A DNA stretch of 64,000 nucleotides from Massilia sp. PAMC28688 (GTDB lineage: Bacteria; Pseudomonadota; Gammaproteobacteria; Burkholderiales; Burkholderiaceae_D). Location: NCBI RefSeq assembly GCF_019443445.1, contig NZ_CP080378.1, forward strand, positions 5,391,978 through 5,455,977, given 5' to 3'. Position 1 is the first letter of the stretch, and every line of letters starts with the position of its first letter. Shown piece after piece: positions 35,813-44,858 of the stretch. A program made the position numbers and the translations under genes. The notes below the pieces were generated by a model. The model was not told the DNA's origin. It did no database searches and was given only the letters and a program-made list of their open reading frames with translations.

Positions 35813-35924
35813 GGTCTCCCCTCGTATTGGACTGCTTGTTGGCTGAACCAGGCTTGCTGATTATGCCACTGCGATTGCCAAAAAGGGAAGCGATTGCTGG
35901 GCTTACCTGCAAGAACAGAGAGGG

Positions 35925-37379
35925 TCAGGCACTCTTGCGCAGCGCGAACTCCACGCCGGCCTGCTGCCACCACTCCTGTTCCTTGCCGATCCAGTACGAC
36001 AGGGTCGGGTGGCTGGCCAGCCACTCGCGCGTCACTTCCAGCTCGATACGCTGCTTCATGCGCAGCTTTAGCTCATTGCCGCCATCCATGCGCGCATGCA
36101 TGAGCAGCACCGCCATGCGCAGCGCCAGCACTGCCTTGGCCACGTCCGGATCGCGCAGGGCATCGGCCACCTTGCGCAGGTTGCCCTTGTGCGCCAGCGC
36201 CAGGGTGGCCATCAGCTTTTGCTCGCGGGTGGTGAAACCGGGCAGGTCGGCGTGTTCGATCATGTATGCGCTGTGCTTGTGGTAGCCCGTGTGCGAGAGC
36301 ACCATCCCGATTTCATGCAGCATGGCGCTCCAGCGCAACGCGCGCACATGGTCGTCGGCCCCCGGTTTGAGCTGCACGTACAGGGCCGCGGCCTGCTGCG
36401 CCACGCGGGCGGCGCGCGCCTCGTCCACCTGGAAGCGGCGCGCCAGGGCCGCAACCGACTGCTCGCGCCGGTCGCGCTGCATGGAACGCAGGTACAGGTC
36501 CCACATCACACCCATGCGCAGCCCGGCCTCGACCGGCTGCACGGCGTCAATGTCCAGTTCGCGCACGAGGGCAATGAGAATGGCCAGGCCGCCGATGATG
36601 GTGGCGGCGCGATCCGGGCGCAGGCCCGGCATGTCGATGTGGCTGATGTGGCCACGCGCGACAAAGGCATCCTTGAGCGCTTCCAGGCCCGCCAGGCTGA
36701 TGCGTCCGTCACCGAGGCTGTTCCTGGCAATGACTTCGCCGATGGTGCGGGCCGTGCCCGAGGAACCATAGGCCAGCTGCCAGTTGGCCCGCGAATACGG
36801 CGGGGCGCCGTCCTCGAACGTGCTGCGGGCCGAGACGATGGCCGCATCAAAGGCCGCCTCGTCGATGTGGCCACCCGGGAAAAACGCCAGGCTCTGCCTG
36901 ACGGTGCCGATCGAGAACGATTCCACCAGCAGGATATCGCTGCCCTGCCCCAGGATCAGTTCGGTCGAGCCCCCGCCAATATCGATGACCAGCCGCTTTT
37001 CGTCCGGCACGGCCAGCGCGTTGGCCACGCCCATGTAGATCAGGCGCCCTTCTTCTTCGCCCGAAATGATTTCGATCGGATGGCCGATCGCCTGTTCCGC
37101 CACCGGCAAAAAGGCGGCCCCATTGCTGGCCACCCGCATGGCCGAGGTGGCCACCACGCGCACGGCGTCAAGTTCATAGCCGGCCAGCACCTCGCGAAAG
37201 CTGGCCAGGCAAGCCAGGGCGGCCTGCATGGCCGCGCCACTCAGCGTCCCCTGCGCGTCGAGCCCGGCGGCCAGGCGGATCGGTTCGCGCATGCTCTTGA
37301 TGACGCGGATACCCTCGCCATCGTGCTTGCCGATGTGAAGGCGAAAACTGTTGGAACCCAGGTCGACGGCGGCGTACAT
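35925..37379 (-). CDS. ppx: Exopolyphosphatase (Ppx/GppA family)
   Basis: A 484-aa ASKHA-fold enzyme hydrolysing polyphosphate or pppGpp. MYAAVDLGSNSFRLHIGKHD at the start, SGEEEGRLIYMGV and LVIDIGGGSTELILGQG are the nucleotide/phosphate-binding loops. The C-terminal part is an HD-like helical domain (LHEIGMVLSHTGYHKHSAYM). Ppx and GppA activities cannot be told apart by sequence alone. It follows the GGDEF gene on the same strand, 22 bp apart. Confidence 0.92.
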   Translation of the reverse strand: MYAAVDLGSNSFRLHIGKHDGEGIRVIKSMREPIRLAAGLDAQGTLSGAAMQAALACLASFREVLAGYELDAVRVVATSAMRVASNGAAFLPVAEQAIGHPIEIISGEEEGRLIYMGVANALAVPDEKRLVIDIGGGSTELILGQGSDILLVESFSIGTVRQSLAFFPGGHIDEAAFDAAIVSARSTFEDGAPPYSRANWQLAYGSSGTARTIGEVIARNSLGDGRISLAGLEALKDAFVARGHISHIDMPGLRPDRAATIIGGLAILIALVRELDIDAVQPVEAGLRMGVMWDLYLRSMQRDRREQSVAALARRFQVDEARAARVAQQAAALYVQLKPGADDHVRALRWSAMLHEIGMVLSHTGYHKHSAYMIEHADLPGFTTREQKLMATLALAHKGNLRKVADALRDPDVAKAVLALRMAVLLMHARMDGGNELKLRMKQRIELEVTREWLASHPTLSYWIGKEQEWWQQAGVEFALRKSA

Positions 37380-37401
37380 ATTTCCTCTTTGAATGTGACG
37401 C

Positions 37402-38562
37402 TTACGCGGGCTGCGGTTCTGCCGCTTCCATCACGCAATTGCGGCCAGCCTGCTTGGCCTGGGCCAGGGCCTCTTCGGCGCGCTTGAACAGGCTCACGGT
37501 ATTGTCGTCGGCGCGGATCAGGGTGACGCCGAAACTGGCGGTCAGGCTGATCATGGCGCGCTCGGTCTTGATGGCGCCGCCGGCAATGGCGGCGCGCATG
37601 CGTTCGGCCACCAGCAGCGCTTCCGGGGCTCCGGTGCGCGGCAGCAACAGCGCAAATTCCGCGCCCACCAGGCGTCCGAGCTGGTCGCTGTCGCGCAGCT
37701 GGCGCTTGCATACTTCCACCACTTCGCTGAGCACGGCATCGCCGGCCGGATGCCCATAGCTGTCATTGACCCGCTTGAAGCCGTCCAGGTCGATCAGCAC
37801 CAGCGCGGTGGGCAGGCCGGGGCGGCGCGCCAGTGCCATCCACGGTGCCAGCTTGTCGAAAAACCCGCGCCGGTTCGGCACATCGGTCAGGGGATCGACC
37901 ATTTCCAGACGCGCCAGTTCCTGCTGCAGCTGCTCGCGCGAGAGCAGCAGGAAGCCGAAGCCGCCCAGGATCATGAGCATGAAGAAGGCGGCCGAGGACA
38001 GTGAACCGAGCATGTCGCTCGTCAGCCAGCCCCAGCCAACGGGCGTGGTCAGCACCATCACCCCGCGCGCCGCCACCACCAGGGCCAGCAAGGTGGTGGC
38101 CAGCACCAGGAAGCGGCGCAGCATGGAGCCGTCACGCCAGCCGGTGGCCATGGCAGCGGCCAGCGACAGGTAGCACAGGCCCAGGATGAGCGAGGCGGCC
38201 ACCTTGCGCAAGCCCAGTTCATCGATGTAGTAGGACGCAAAAAACAGCACAATGCCCAGCGCCAGCAGCGGATAGGTGGTGCGGCGCCAGCGCAGGCGGC
38301 CGGCCCCTTCCCACAGGGCGCCCCCTTCCAGCGCCACGCCGGCAAACAGGACCGCGTAGCCGACCGGGAGCGATACCGGGTCCGGCAGCAGGCCGTTGCC
38401 GCGAAAGTACAGCAGCAGCCAGGCCGCGGCCTGGCATTGCTTGGCAATGCTCCAGATCGACAGCGAGGTCGAGCGCGGACTTTCAAACTGGTAGAAAAAC
38501 AGCGCCGCGCACAGGGTCACATTGCCCAGCGCAAGCGCAAACACCATGGTGGTGATATCCAT
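37402..38562 (-). CDS. Membrane GGDEF protein with degenerate active site and intact I-site
   Basis: A 386-aa protein with six or seven N-terminal membrane spans (1-210) and a C-terminal GGDEF domain (about 215-380). The fold motifs are present (LTDVPNRRGFFDKLAPW, LIDLDGFKRVNDSYGH), but the signature reads RLVGAEF instead of RLGGDEF. The metal-binding acidic residue is lost. An RxxD inhibitory site (RDSD) stands five residues upstream. It is probably a c-di-GMP receptor or a weak cyclase. It is upstream of ppx in the same orientation. Confidence 0.88.
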   Translation of the reverse strand: MDITTMVFALALGNVTLCAALFFYQFESPRSTSLSIWSIAKQCQAAAWLLLYFRGNGLLPDPVSLPVGYAVLFAGVALEGGALWEGAGRLRWRRTTYPLLALGIVLFFASYYIDELGLRKVAASLILGLCYLSLAAAMATGWRDGSMLRRFLVLATTLLALVVAARGVMVLTTPVGWGWLTSDMLGSLSSAAFFMLMILGGFGFLLLSREQLQQELARLEMVDPLTDVPNRRGFFDKLAPWMALARRPGLPTALVLIDLDGFKRVNDSYGHPAGDAVLSEVVEVCKRQLRDSDQLGRLVGAEFALLLPRTGAPEALLVAERMRAAIAGGAIKTERAMISLTASFGVTLIRADDNTVSLFKRAEEALAQAKQAGRNCVMEAAEPQPA

Positions 38563-38568
38563 GGCCGG

Positions 38569-38847
38569 TCAGACTTCGTGCTCGACGTTGTCGCTGCCAT
38601 CGCCAATCTTGCTGGCCCAGGCACGGCGGAAAAAGTCCCGTTCCAGCTCGCCCGGCGCTTCGCTCCAGAACACGATCAGGGTGCCCTTATGGTCGTGCAG
38701 CTGGGTGAATTTCTCGATGAACCCGTCGTGCATGCCGTGGGCGTCGGCCAGTGCCACCACGTAACCGTAGACCCGGGTCAGGCGCTCGATCCGGTCCGGC
38801 TCGGTCTGGCTGTTGGTCGCGGTGATCGTCGGGTGGTCTAAAAACAT
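38569..38847 (-). CDS. Small hypothetical protein
   Basis: A 92-aa soluble protein (DRIERLTRVYGYVVALADAH, then DKGTLIVFWSEAPGELERDF-like segments; the actual text is HDHKGTLIVFWSEAPGELER). No family recognised. It starts 6 bp upstream of the GGDEF gene on the same strand, so the two may be co-transcribed. It diverges from the spermidine synthase-like gene. Confidence 0.7.
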   Translation of the reverse strand: MFLDHPTITATNSQTEPDRIERLTRVYGYVVALADAHGMHDGFIEKFTQLHDHKGTLIVFWSEAPGELERDFFRRAWASKIGDGSDNVEHEV

Positions 38848-38951
38848 GGGTTTCTCCAGGTGGTCGCAGTGAGCTTATCAGAAAGGAGCGTGGCCCACCA
38901 AGCGCCGGCCACGCGCGCGCGAAGGGCGCGGCGCCACGCTATACTCGGGGC

Positions 38952-39722
38952 ATGACCGCCTGCCCGCCCCCGCCTCCGCTGGTGCGCACCACGCACGATC
39001 GCCGCACGCTCGAGTTTTCGCCCGGCGAAGTGCAAAGCGAAATGTGCCTGGCCGCCCCCGACGCCCTGGTGCTGGCCTACACCCGCGCCATGATGTGCTT
39101 TACCCTGTTCGTGCCACATCCGCGCCACATCGTGATGGTGGGCCTGGGCGGCGGCTCCCTGCTCAAGTTTTGCCACCGCCATTTTCCCGGCGCCCGTATC
39201 ACGGTGATCGAGCTGCGCGCCGATGTGATTGCCCTGCGCGCGCAATTTGCCATCCCCCCCGATGACGCCCGCCTCTCGGTCCTGCAGGGCGATGCCGCCC
39301 TGCTTCTGCCGGCGCTCGCGGAACGGGCCGACGTCATCATGGTGGACGGCTTCGGGCGCGAAGGCATGCCGGCGCAGCTGGCCAGCGCCCGCTTCTACGG
39401 CCACTGCCGGCGCCAGCTCCATGAGGGCGGCATCCTGGTGGCCAATATCCTGAGCTACGACCCACGCCGCACTGCCGCCATGGCCCGCCTTGGCCTGATC
39501 TTCAACGACCATGTATGTCGCCTGACTGGCGTGGCCGGCAACAATCACGTCGTGTTCGCCGTCAAGGCCGCCAGCGGCGCGGCAGGCGAACTGCTGCCGG
39601 CCGTACGCCGCGCCCGGCGCCTGGCGCGCCGCCGGGGACCCGTTGCCGGCTGGCGCAACCGGCTGCTGGTCGCCTGGCAAATGTGGCGCCTGGGCCGGTT
39701 GCGCCTCAAACGCAACAGTTAG
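38952..39722 (+). CDS. Spermidine synthase-like methyltransferase-fold protein
   Basis: A 256-aa Rossmann protein. The nucleotide motif is HIVMVGLGGGSLLKFCHRHF, then ITVIELRADVIALRAQF and ADVIMVDGFGREGMPAQLAS. These match polyamine aminopropyltransferase-like proteins. The N-terminal beta domain is short, and the C-terminus is basic (ARRLARRRGPVAGWRNR). Substrate not determinable; true spermidine synthase activity is doubtful. Confidence 0.8.
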   Translation: MTACPPPPPLVRTTHDRRTLEFSPGEVQSEMCLAAPDALVLAYTRAMMCFTLFVPHPRHIVMVGLGGGSLLKFCHRHFPGARITVIELRADVIALRAQFAIPPDDARLSVLQGDAALLLPALAERADVIMVDGFGREGMPAQLASARFYGHCRRQLHEGGILVANILSYDPRRTAAMARLGLIFNDHVCRLTGVAGNNHVVFAVKAASGAAGELLPAVRRARRLARRRGPVAGWRNRLLVAWQMWRLGRLRLKRNS

Positions 39723-39839
39723 CACGGCGCGACGTTGCCCTATCGCAATTGATTTGCCGTCAGGCACGCTTTGTGACACACTGGCGAAGCTTTACACCAC
39801 GCGCGATCGCGCCCTTCACACATCGTTAGGAAACAGGAA

Positions 39840-42725
39840 ATGTTGCGTCACCGCCCGCGTTCCCCTCTTGCCGTTGCGGTGGCCCTGACCCTGGCCGGCG
39901 GGCTGGCGGCCACCGGCCTGCTGTCGGCATCGGTGGCGCGGCTGGAAGCGGACAAGCTCACGCTCAGCTTTGAGCAGCGTGCCGATGTGCGCGCCACAGC
40001 GATCCAGCACGGGCTCGATGAAGCGGTCGAGGTGCTGGTCATGCTCAACCAGTTCCATGCGGCCGTGCAACCGGTCACGCGTGCCCAGTTCCACCACTTT
40101 ACCCAGCCCTTGCTGGCACGCTACCCCTTCATCCAGGCATTTAATTACCACCGCCTGGTGCCCCATGCCGAGCGCGCGGAGATGGAAGCGCAGCTCGCAG
40201 CCGTTCGTCCCGGCACCGTGATTACTGAAATGCGCGGTGCCACGCGCACCCCGGCCCCGCAGCGCGAACGCTACAGCGTGGTCGACTACCTGGAACCAAT
40301 GGTTGGCAATGAAGCAGCCTTTGGCCTGAACGTGGGCCAGAACCGCATGCTCATGGATACCCTGGCGCGCGCAGCCGAACGGGGTGCCCCGGCCGCGACC
40401 GGGCTGCTCAGCCTGGCCCAGGATACGCGCCCCAATACCGGCTACGAAGTCATCATGCCGGTGTACCGGCCCGGGGCCGACCTGTCCAGTGGCGCCGCGC
40501 GCCAAGCTGCCGTGGTGGGCGACACGGCCGTCATCATCCGCGCCGCGGTACTGGTCGACAAGATCCTCACCGCCAGCAAACTGCGTGAGGGCGGGATCGA
40601 CCTGTGGGTGTATGCGGGCGCGGCCGCCGACCCGGCGCGGCTGGTGTATGCCACGCCCGGCGTCACGTCGGCGCCAAGGGCGCAGACCACCACGCGCCTG
40701 GCCAGCTGGCTCGGCACGCACGCCCGTTCGCGCTATGAGCGTACCGTGACGGTGGCCGGCCAGAGCTGGCATGTCGTGGCCACCAGCGCGGTGCGCCCCT
40801 TGCTGCCGGAGCGCATCGGCTCGCTCTCCTGCCTGATAGGCGGGCTGCTGTGCACCTTGCTTGTCAGTGCCTTTGTGCACACCCTGGTGCGGCGCTCGCG
40901 CCGCGTGCAGGCACTGGTGGACGAACGCACGGCCGACCTCAAGCTGTCCAATGCCCGCCTGCTCGACGACGTCGGCGCCCGCGCCCGCACCGAGCAAGCC
41001 CTGCAGCACAGCGAGCAGCGCTTCCGCCAGCTCGTGTCCATGTCCTCCGACTGGTACTGGGAACAGGATGCCGAGCTACGCTTTGTCAACATCACCGGCG
41101 GCATCGGTGAAAAAGGGGGCGTGGCGCCTGAACACCTGATTGGCCGCACGCGCTGGGAAACCGTGGAAGGCATGGCCGAGAGCGCATGGGGCCGCGCCCA
41201 CATCGCCACCCTCATGGCACGCGAGCCGTTCGACAACCTGGAATACGCAACGCGCGACCAGTATGGCGAGCTGCGCTGGTTCTGTGTCAATGGCCAGCCG
41301 GTGTTCGACCAGATCGGCACCTTTGTCGGCTACCGCGGCACCGGCACCGACATTACCGCGCGCAAGCTGACCGAACAGCGCATCCAGCATGTGGCCCAGC
41401 ACGACGCCCTGACCGGCCTGCCCAACCGCAGCCTGCTGCAGGACCGGCTGGCACAGGCGGTGGCGTATTCCGCGCACACGGCGCACGCGGTCTGGGTCAT
41501 GCTGATCGACCTCGACCGCTTCAAGTTCGTCAATGACAGCATGGGCCACCGGGCCGGCGACGTGCTCCTGATGACGATTGCCGCGCGCCTGCGCTCGGCC
41601 CTGCGCGACAGCGACACGGTGGCGCGCCTGTCGGGTGACGAATTTGTCGTCATCCTGGCCGAGCGCGACGGTGAAACACTCAGCGCCGACATCGTGCAGC
41701 GCCTGATGGACGCGGTCGCCCAGCCGGTCATGCTGGGCACCAAGGAATTCTTTGTCACCTGCAGCATCGGGGTGTCGGTGTTCCCCACCGACGGGGCCGG
41801 CACCGATACCCTGATCGAGCATGCCGACATTGCCATGTACCGTGCCAAGAAGCTCGGGCGCAACAACTTCCAGTTCTACACCCCGGCCATGAACGAGGAA
41901 GCGATGGAACGGGTGCGCATTGAAAGCGCCCTGCGCAGCGCGCTCGAACGCAATGAATTCGTGTTGCATTACCAGCCCCAGGTGGACCTGACGAGCGGGC
42001 GCATCAAGGGCATGGAAGCGCTGATCCGCTGGCAGCATCCGGAACTGGGCGTGGTGGCGCCGTCGCGCTTTATCTCGGTGGCCGAGGAAACCGGTCTCAT
42101 CGTCCCTATCGGCGCCTGGGTCATGCGCACTGCCTGCGCGCAGACCCGGCGCTGGCAAGAGGCCGGCCTTGGCACGCTGCGCGTGGCCGTGAACCTGTCG
42201 GCGCGCCAGTTCGGTTCGAGCACCCTGTTGGCTGATATCGGCAATGTGCTTGACGAAACCGGACTGGACCCCGCCTGCCTGGACATCGAGCTGACCGAAA
42301 GCCTGTTCATGACCGACGTGACCTCGGCCGTGGAGCTGCTCCATGGCATGAAGGCGCTGGGCGTGAAGCTGTCGATCGACGACTTCGGCACCGGCTATTC
42401 GAGCCTGTCGTACCTGTCGCGCTTTCCGATCGACGTGCTCAAGATCGACCGCAGTTTTGTGGCCGACATTGCGCGCGATGCCAGCGACGCGGCCATTGTG
42501 GCGTCCATCATTGCCCTGGCCCACAACCTGAAGCTGTCGGTCATTGCGGAAGGCGTGGAGACGGCGGAACAGCTTGACTACCTGCGCCGCCACGGCTGCG
42601 ATGAAATGCAGGGCTACCACTTCAGCCGGCCCCTGGCAGCCGATGATTTTGAACAGCTGCTGCGCCAGCGCGCCTGCCTGCCGGCCGCGGCCGAGGCGCG
42701 TGTGCCGGTCAGCGTGGCAGCCTGA
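39840..42725 (+). CDS. CHASE-PAS-GGDEF-EAL membrane c-di-GMP enzyme
   Basis: A 961-aa sensor: TM1 (about 10-30), extracytoplasmic CHASE-type domain (about 60-290; FIQAFNYHRLVPHAERAEME), TM2 (about 322-345), PAS (385-510), GGDEF (515-680) and EAL (690-945). The signature is RLSGDEFVVIL, a common active variant, with RxxD (RDSD) upstream. The EAL side keeps MEALIRWQHPELG, ELTESLF and DDFGTGYSSLSYLSRF. Start ATG 39840 follows AGGAAACAGGAA. The CHASE ligand is unknown. Confidence 0.92.
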   Translation: MLRHRPRSPLAVAVALTLAGGLAATGLLSASVARLEADKLTLSFEQRADVRATAIQHGLDEAVEVLVMLNQFHAAVQPVTRAQFHHFTQPLLARYPFIQAFNYHRLVPHAERAEMEAQLAAVRPGTVITEMRGATRTPAPQRERYSVVDYLEPMVGNEAAFGLNVGQNRMLMDTLARAAERGAPAATGLLSLAQDTRPNTGYEVIMPVYRPGADLSSGAARQAAVVGDTAVIIRAAVLVDKILTASKLREGGIDLWVYAGAAADPARLVYATPGVTSAPRAQTTTRLASWLGTHARSRYERTVTVAGQSWHVVATSAVRPLLPERIGSLSCLIGGLLCTLLVSAFVHTLVRRSRRVQALVDERTADLKLSNARLLDDVGARARTEQALQHSEQRFRQLVSMSSDWYWEQDAELRFVNITGGIGEKGGVAPEHLIGRTRWETVEGMAESAWGRAHIATLMAREPFDNLEYATRDQYGELRWFCVNGQPVFDQIGTFVGYRGTGTDITARKLTEQRIQHVAQHDALTGLPNRSLLQDRLAQAVAYSAHTAHAVWVMLIDLDRFKFVNDSMGHRAGDVLLMTIAARLRSALRDSDTVARLSGDEFVVILAERDGETLSADIVQRLMDAVAQPVMLGTKEFFVTCSIGVSVFPTDGAGTDTLIEHADIAMYRAKKLGRNNFQFYTPAMNEEAMERVRIESALRSALERNEFVLHYQPQVDLTSGRIKGMEALIRWQHPELGVVAPSRFISVAEETGLIVPIGAWVMRTACAQTRRWQEAGLGTLRVAVNLSARQFGSSTLLADIGNVLDETGLDPACLDIELTESLFMTDVTSAVELLHGMKALGVKLSIDDFGTGYSSLSYLSRFPIDVLKIDRSFVADIARDASDAAIVASIIALAHNLKLSVIAEGVETAEQLDYLRRHGCDEMQGYHFSRPLAADDFEQLLRQRACLPAAAEARVPVSVAA

Positions 42726-42817
42726 TCAACTTACAACAATTTTTGTGGTCAAATGTACATCTTGGGGAAAAAATAGATTATGATCGATGGCGATCCGACA
42801 AGGATAGTCAAAGGAAA

Positions 42818-43015
42818 ATGATGAACCAGCCCCAGCAGCTCCAGCGCGCCCCGCGCACCGACTTTCGTACCCGTGACGTAGTCAACCAGGCCATTGCGGC
42901 CATTCCCTCGCTGGGTTTGCAGCAAGTGGCAGAATTCCTCAATGCCATGAATGTGCCGCCCGAAGTGGCGATCCGCACCCTGGTCTATCCGAATCGTCGC
43001 CGCAATTACGGCTGA
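42818..43015 (+). CDS. Small hypothetical protein, paralogue of 59587-59772
   Basis: A 65-aa basic protein. Its second half (QQVAEFLNAMNVPPEVAIRT then LVYPNRRRNYG) aligns with the 61-aa protein at 59587-59772 (ARYLQERGIDFAIALRVLTR then PDRRRSSN). Both look like a short helical module ending in an Arg cluster. AAGGAAA precedes the start, where two ATGs are in tandem. Function unknown; possibly nucleic-acid binding. Confidence 0.75.
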   Translation: MMNQPQQLQRAPRTDFRTRDVVNQAIAAIPSLGLQQVAEFLNAMNVPPEVAIRTLVYPNRRRNYG

Positions 43016-43366
43016 CCGCCCTGGCGCTGCGCCGCCACGACCAGCAGCATGGCGCGCGGGCGGTGCAAGCGACATCCATGCTGCGCCGTGCCCGCCGAAC
43101 TTTTCACTTTTCGTTAGCAAACGGAGGCACGGCAGACGCCAGGATGGCTGCGTGTTGTGTTTCTCCGGCGTTGCGGACGGTCAAAGGATTGGCAAGACCC
43201 TCCCAGCCGAAACGGCATGAACGAATGGCTGCAGCGGTTCGACAATGAAAACAGGGAGCTAGCGTCCGATTGCCGGAATCACAGCCGCCGAGCAACTGAT
43301 GTGGGAATCGTTGAGCGCCGGCGTCGGCTGCCATGGTCCAACCAGTGGCCCGCCGGCAAGCAGCCT
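43016..43366. other. Gene-free spacer
   Basis: 351 bp with several overlapping short frames, none with both an SD and plausible composition. I see no repeat or clear terminator. Confidence 0.3.
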
Positions 43367-43738
43367 TCAGCGTGCCTTGTCCTGGGCGTCGATGTCGGCC
43401 AGTGATTCGCGGCCCTTGTCGGTGACGAGGTGGCCACCGCCGTCGAGCGGGGCAATATGGGATTTTTTGCCGAGGAAGAGTGCCACATCGGCGTCCACGG
43501 GAGCCTGGCTGTCCGCAGTGAGCGCCCGCAAGGCCTGGATACAGCGCCGCAGAAACAAGACCTGGCGCCCCTTTTCCGTCAGCGCCACTCGACCGTCACG
43601 CGCGTATTCAATCATCTTCAGCCCCGACAGGCGCTTGGCGTTGCGTCCGACGCAGGCATTGACCTTGTCGTGCTTGGCGCCGCGTTCGATGTGGCCGAGC
43701 GCGTCGTATTCGTCGGTCGTCAGTTTCTCATTCTTCAT
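43367..43738 (-). CDS. Small winged-helix-like hypothetical protein
   Basis: A 123-aa protein beginning MKNEKLTTDEYDALGHIERG. The N-terminal 65 residues (NACVGRNAKRLSGLKMIEYA then RDGRVALTEKGRQVLFLRR) look like a winged helix with its wing strand. The C-terminal part is polar. A longer frame starts upstream but would add a Pro/Arg-rich nonsense N-terminus. Function unknown; a DNA-binding role is inference. Confidence 0.65.
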   Translation of the reverse strand: MKNEKLTTDEYDALGHIERGAKHDKVNACVGRNAKRLSGLKMIEYARDGRVALTEKGRQVLFLRRCIQALRALTADSQAPVDADVALFLGKKSHIAPLDGGGHLVTDKGRESLADIDAQDKAR

Positions 43739-43834
43739 TGCAGCTTTCTTGGGTTCAGGTGGCGGCCCACATGGTACCCCCCGGCGCTCCCGGCGGCAAC
43801 CAGCTTTCGCCACCCTGCCTGGCGGCGGCCCGAG

Positions 43835-43966
43835 CTAGCGTACGATCAAGAGCCACAGCCCCCCGATGCCGGCAAACGCGGCCACCACCAGCGCTGCCTG
43901 CACGCCGCGCGAGTGCAGCGCTGTCGCCCTGCCGAGCCGGATTTTATTGTGTAAGGAATTGCCCAT
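43835..43966 (-). CDS. Small membrane protein
   Basis: A 43-aa protein: basic N-terminus (MGNSLHNKIRLGRATALHSR) then one hydrophobic span (AALVVAAFAGIGGLWLLIV). The ATG at 43966 has GGGAG 7 bp upstream. An upstream ATG would give 62 aa with an unlikely N-terminus. Function unknown. Confidence 0.6.
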   Translation of the reverse strand: MGNSLHNKIRLGRATALHSRGVQAALVVAAFAGIGGLWLLIVR

Positions 43967-44172
43967 GTCAGTCTCCCTGGAGGACAGATATATTGATGAA
44001 TCCGTAGGGAAATAATGCAACAATTCGGGCGAGTCTGCCTGCCTATTTGCGTATGCATGTATCTTTGAAGCAACGATTGTTGCAGTCAGATTCAGGCACG
44101 CGCGCGCCGGGGTTAGCGCCGCACTGCTAGCATGGCAATACTGACATATTGGTCACCATCACAGGAGCATGC

Positions 44173-44379
44173 ATGGCAACTACCCCATCCCCAGCAGACC
44201 CCGCCGGCGCGGCATCCATGACCGAGGAAGCCGACATCGGCAGCGGCGAAAAGTCTCCCGGCCAGCGCGAGACGGAGAAAATCATCGAGTCCGTGCCAGA
44301 ATTGCCTGATGATGGCGACCAGACCGGTCGCGCGCAGGGCCGGGATGGCGCGCGCGCGCCGGGAACTCAGCCGAAGTAG
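44173..44379 (+). CDS. Small acidic disordered protein
   Basis: A 68-aa polar protein (MTEEADIGSGEKSPGQRETE, IIESVPELPDDGDQTG) with no hydrophobic core; probably disordered. AGGAG lies 5 bp before the ATG at 44173. Its 3' end overlaps the convergent Pro-rich gene by 13 bp. Function unknown. Confidence 0.6.
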   Translation: MATTPSPADPAGAASMTEEADIGSGEKSPGQRETEKIIESVPELPDDGDQTGRAQGRDGARAPGTQPK

Positions 44380-44546
44380 GCTGCCTTGATCGGTGGCTCC
44401 GGGAAAGTCGGTTCTTCCACCGGGGCGTTGACCGGCGGAGGGACATCGTCCGGCACCGGTGGCGTTGGTGTGGGTTCCGGAATCGCATCCGGATCGGGCG
44501 TGGAATGGGCGCGCATGGCGCCCGGCCCCTGCTTGCTGTGATTCAT
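44367..44546 (-). CDS. Small proline-rich protein
   Basis: A 59-aa protein, about one third Pro (DAIPEPTPTPPVPDDVPPPV, APVEEPTFPEPPIKAAYFG), with an AAGGGGA ribosome site 6 bp before the ATG at 44546. It ends in a convergent 13-bp overlap with the acidic protein. Probably extended and disordered; function unknown. Confidence 0.6.
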   Translation of the reverse strand: MNHSKQGPGAMRAHSTPDPDAIPEPTPTPPVPDDVPPPVNAPVEEPTFPEPPIKAAYFG

Positions 44547-44638
44547 GGTATCCCCTTGTGCTGTGGATGACAGCGCGGCCAGTCCGGCAAGGCCGGCCCG
44601 GCCGCCACCGCGTATGACTTAGTGCCTGGTGCGAAAGC

Positions 44639-44670
44639 TTAGTGCTTCCTTAGTGCTTCCTTAGTGCTTC
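44639..44670. repeat. 11-bp tandem repeat, three copies
   Basis: TTAGTGCTTCC occurs three times head-to-tail (44639-44649, 44650-44660, 44661-44670, the last truncated by one base). The third copy holds the last codons and stop of the small gene at 44661-44837; each other copy carries the same stop, so slippage would not change the protein. Confidence 0.8.
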
Positions 44671-44837
44671 TGTTCCTGCTTGGCGCCGCCGCCGGCGCCG
44701 CCTTCCTTGCCGGCTTTTTCGCGCGACATGTGGTCGTGGCTGCTCTTGTCGGTCACGCCCGCTTCGCGCTTTGCCTCTTCGGCTTCCGACACTTTGCCCG
44801 ACTGCTGGTTCTGCTGGTTCGATTTCGATTCATTCAT
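44661..44837 (-). CDS. Small hydrophilic stress-type protein
   Basis: A 58-aa very polar protein (MNESKSNQQNQQSGKVSEAE start; SREKAGKEGGAGGGAKQEQK end) that resembles KGG/hydrophilin-type stress proteins in composition only. GGAG lies 6 bp before the ATG at 44837. Together with its neighbours it forms a run of small polar genes. Function inferred weakly. Confidence 0.6.
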   Translation of the reverse strand: MNESKSNQQNQQSGKVSEAEEAKREAGVTDKSSHDHMSREKAGKEGGAGGGAKQEQKH

Positions 44838-44858
44838 GCTGTTCTCCTTGGTTGAAAT

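Noticed and set aside
33335..35860. An 841-codon open frame on the plus strand
   Set aside because: Antisense to the pseudokinase-ATPase gene and of Gln/His/Gly-rich shadow composition.
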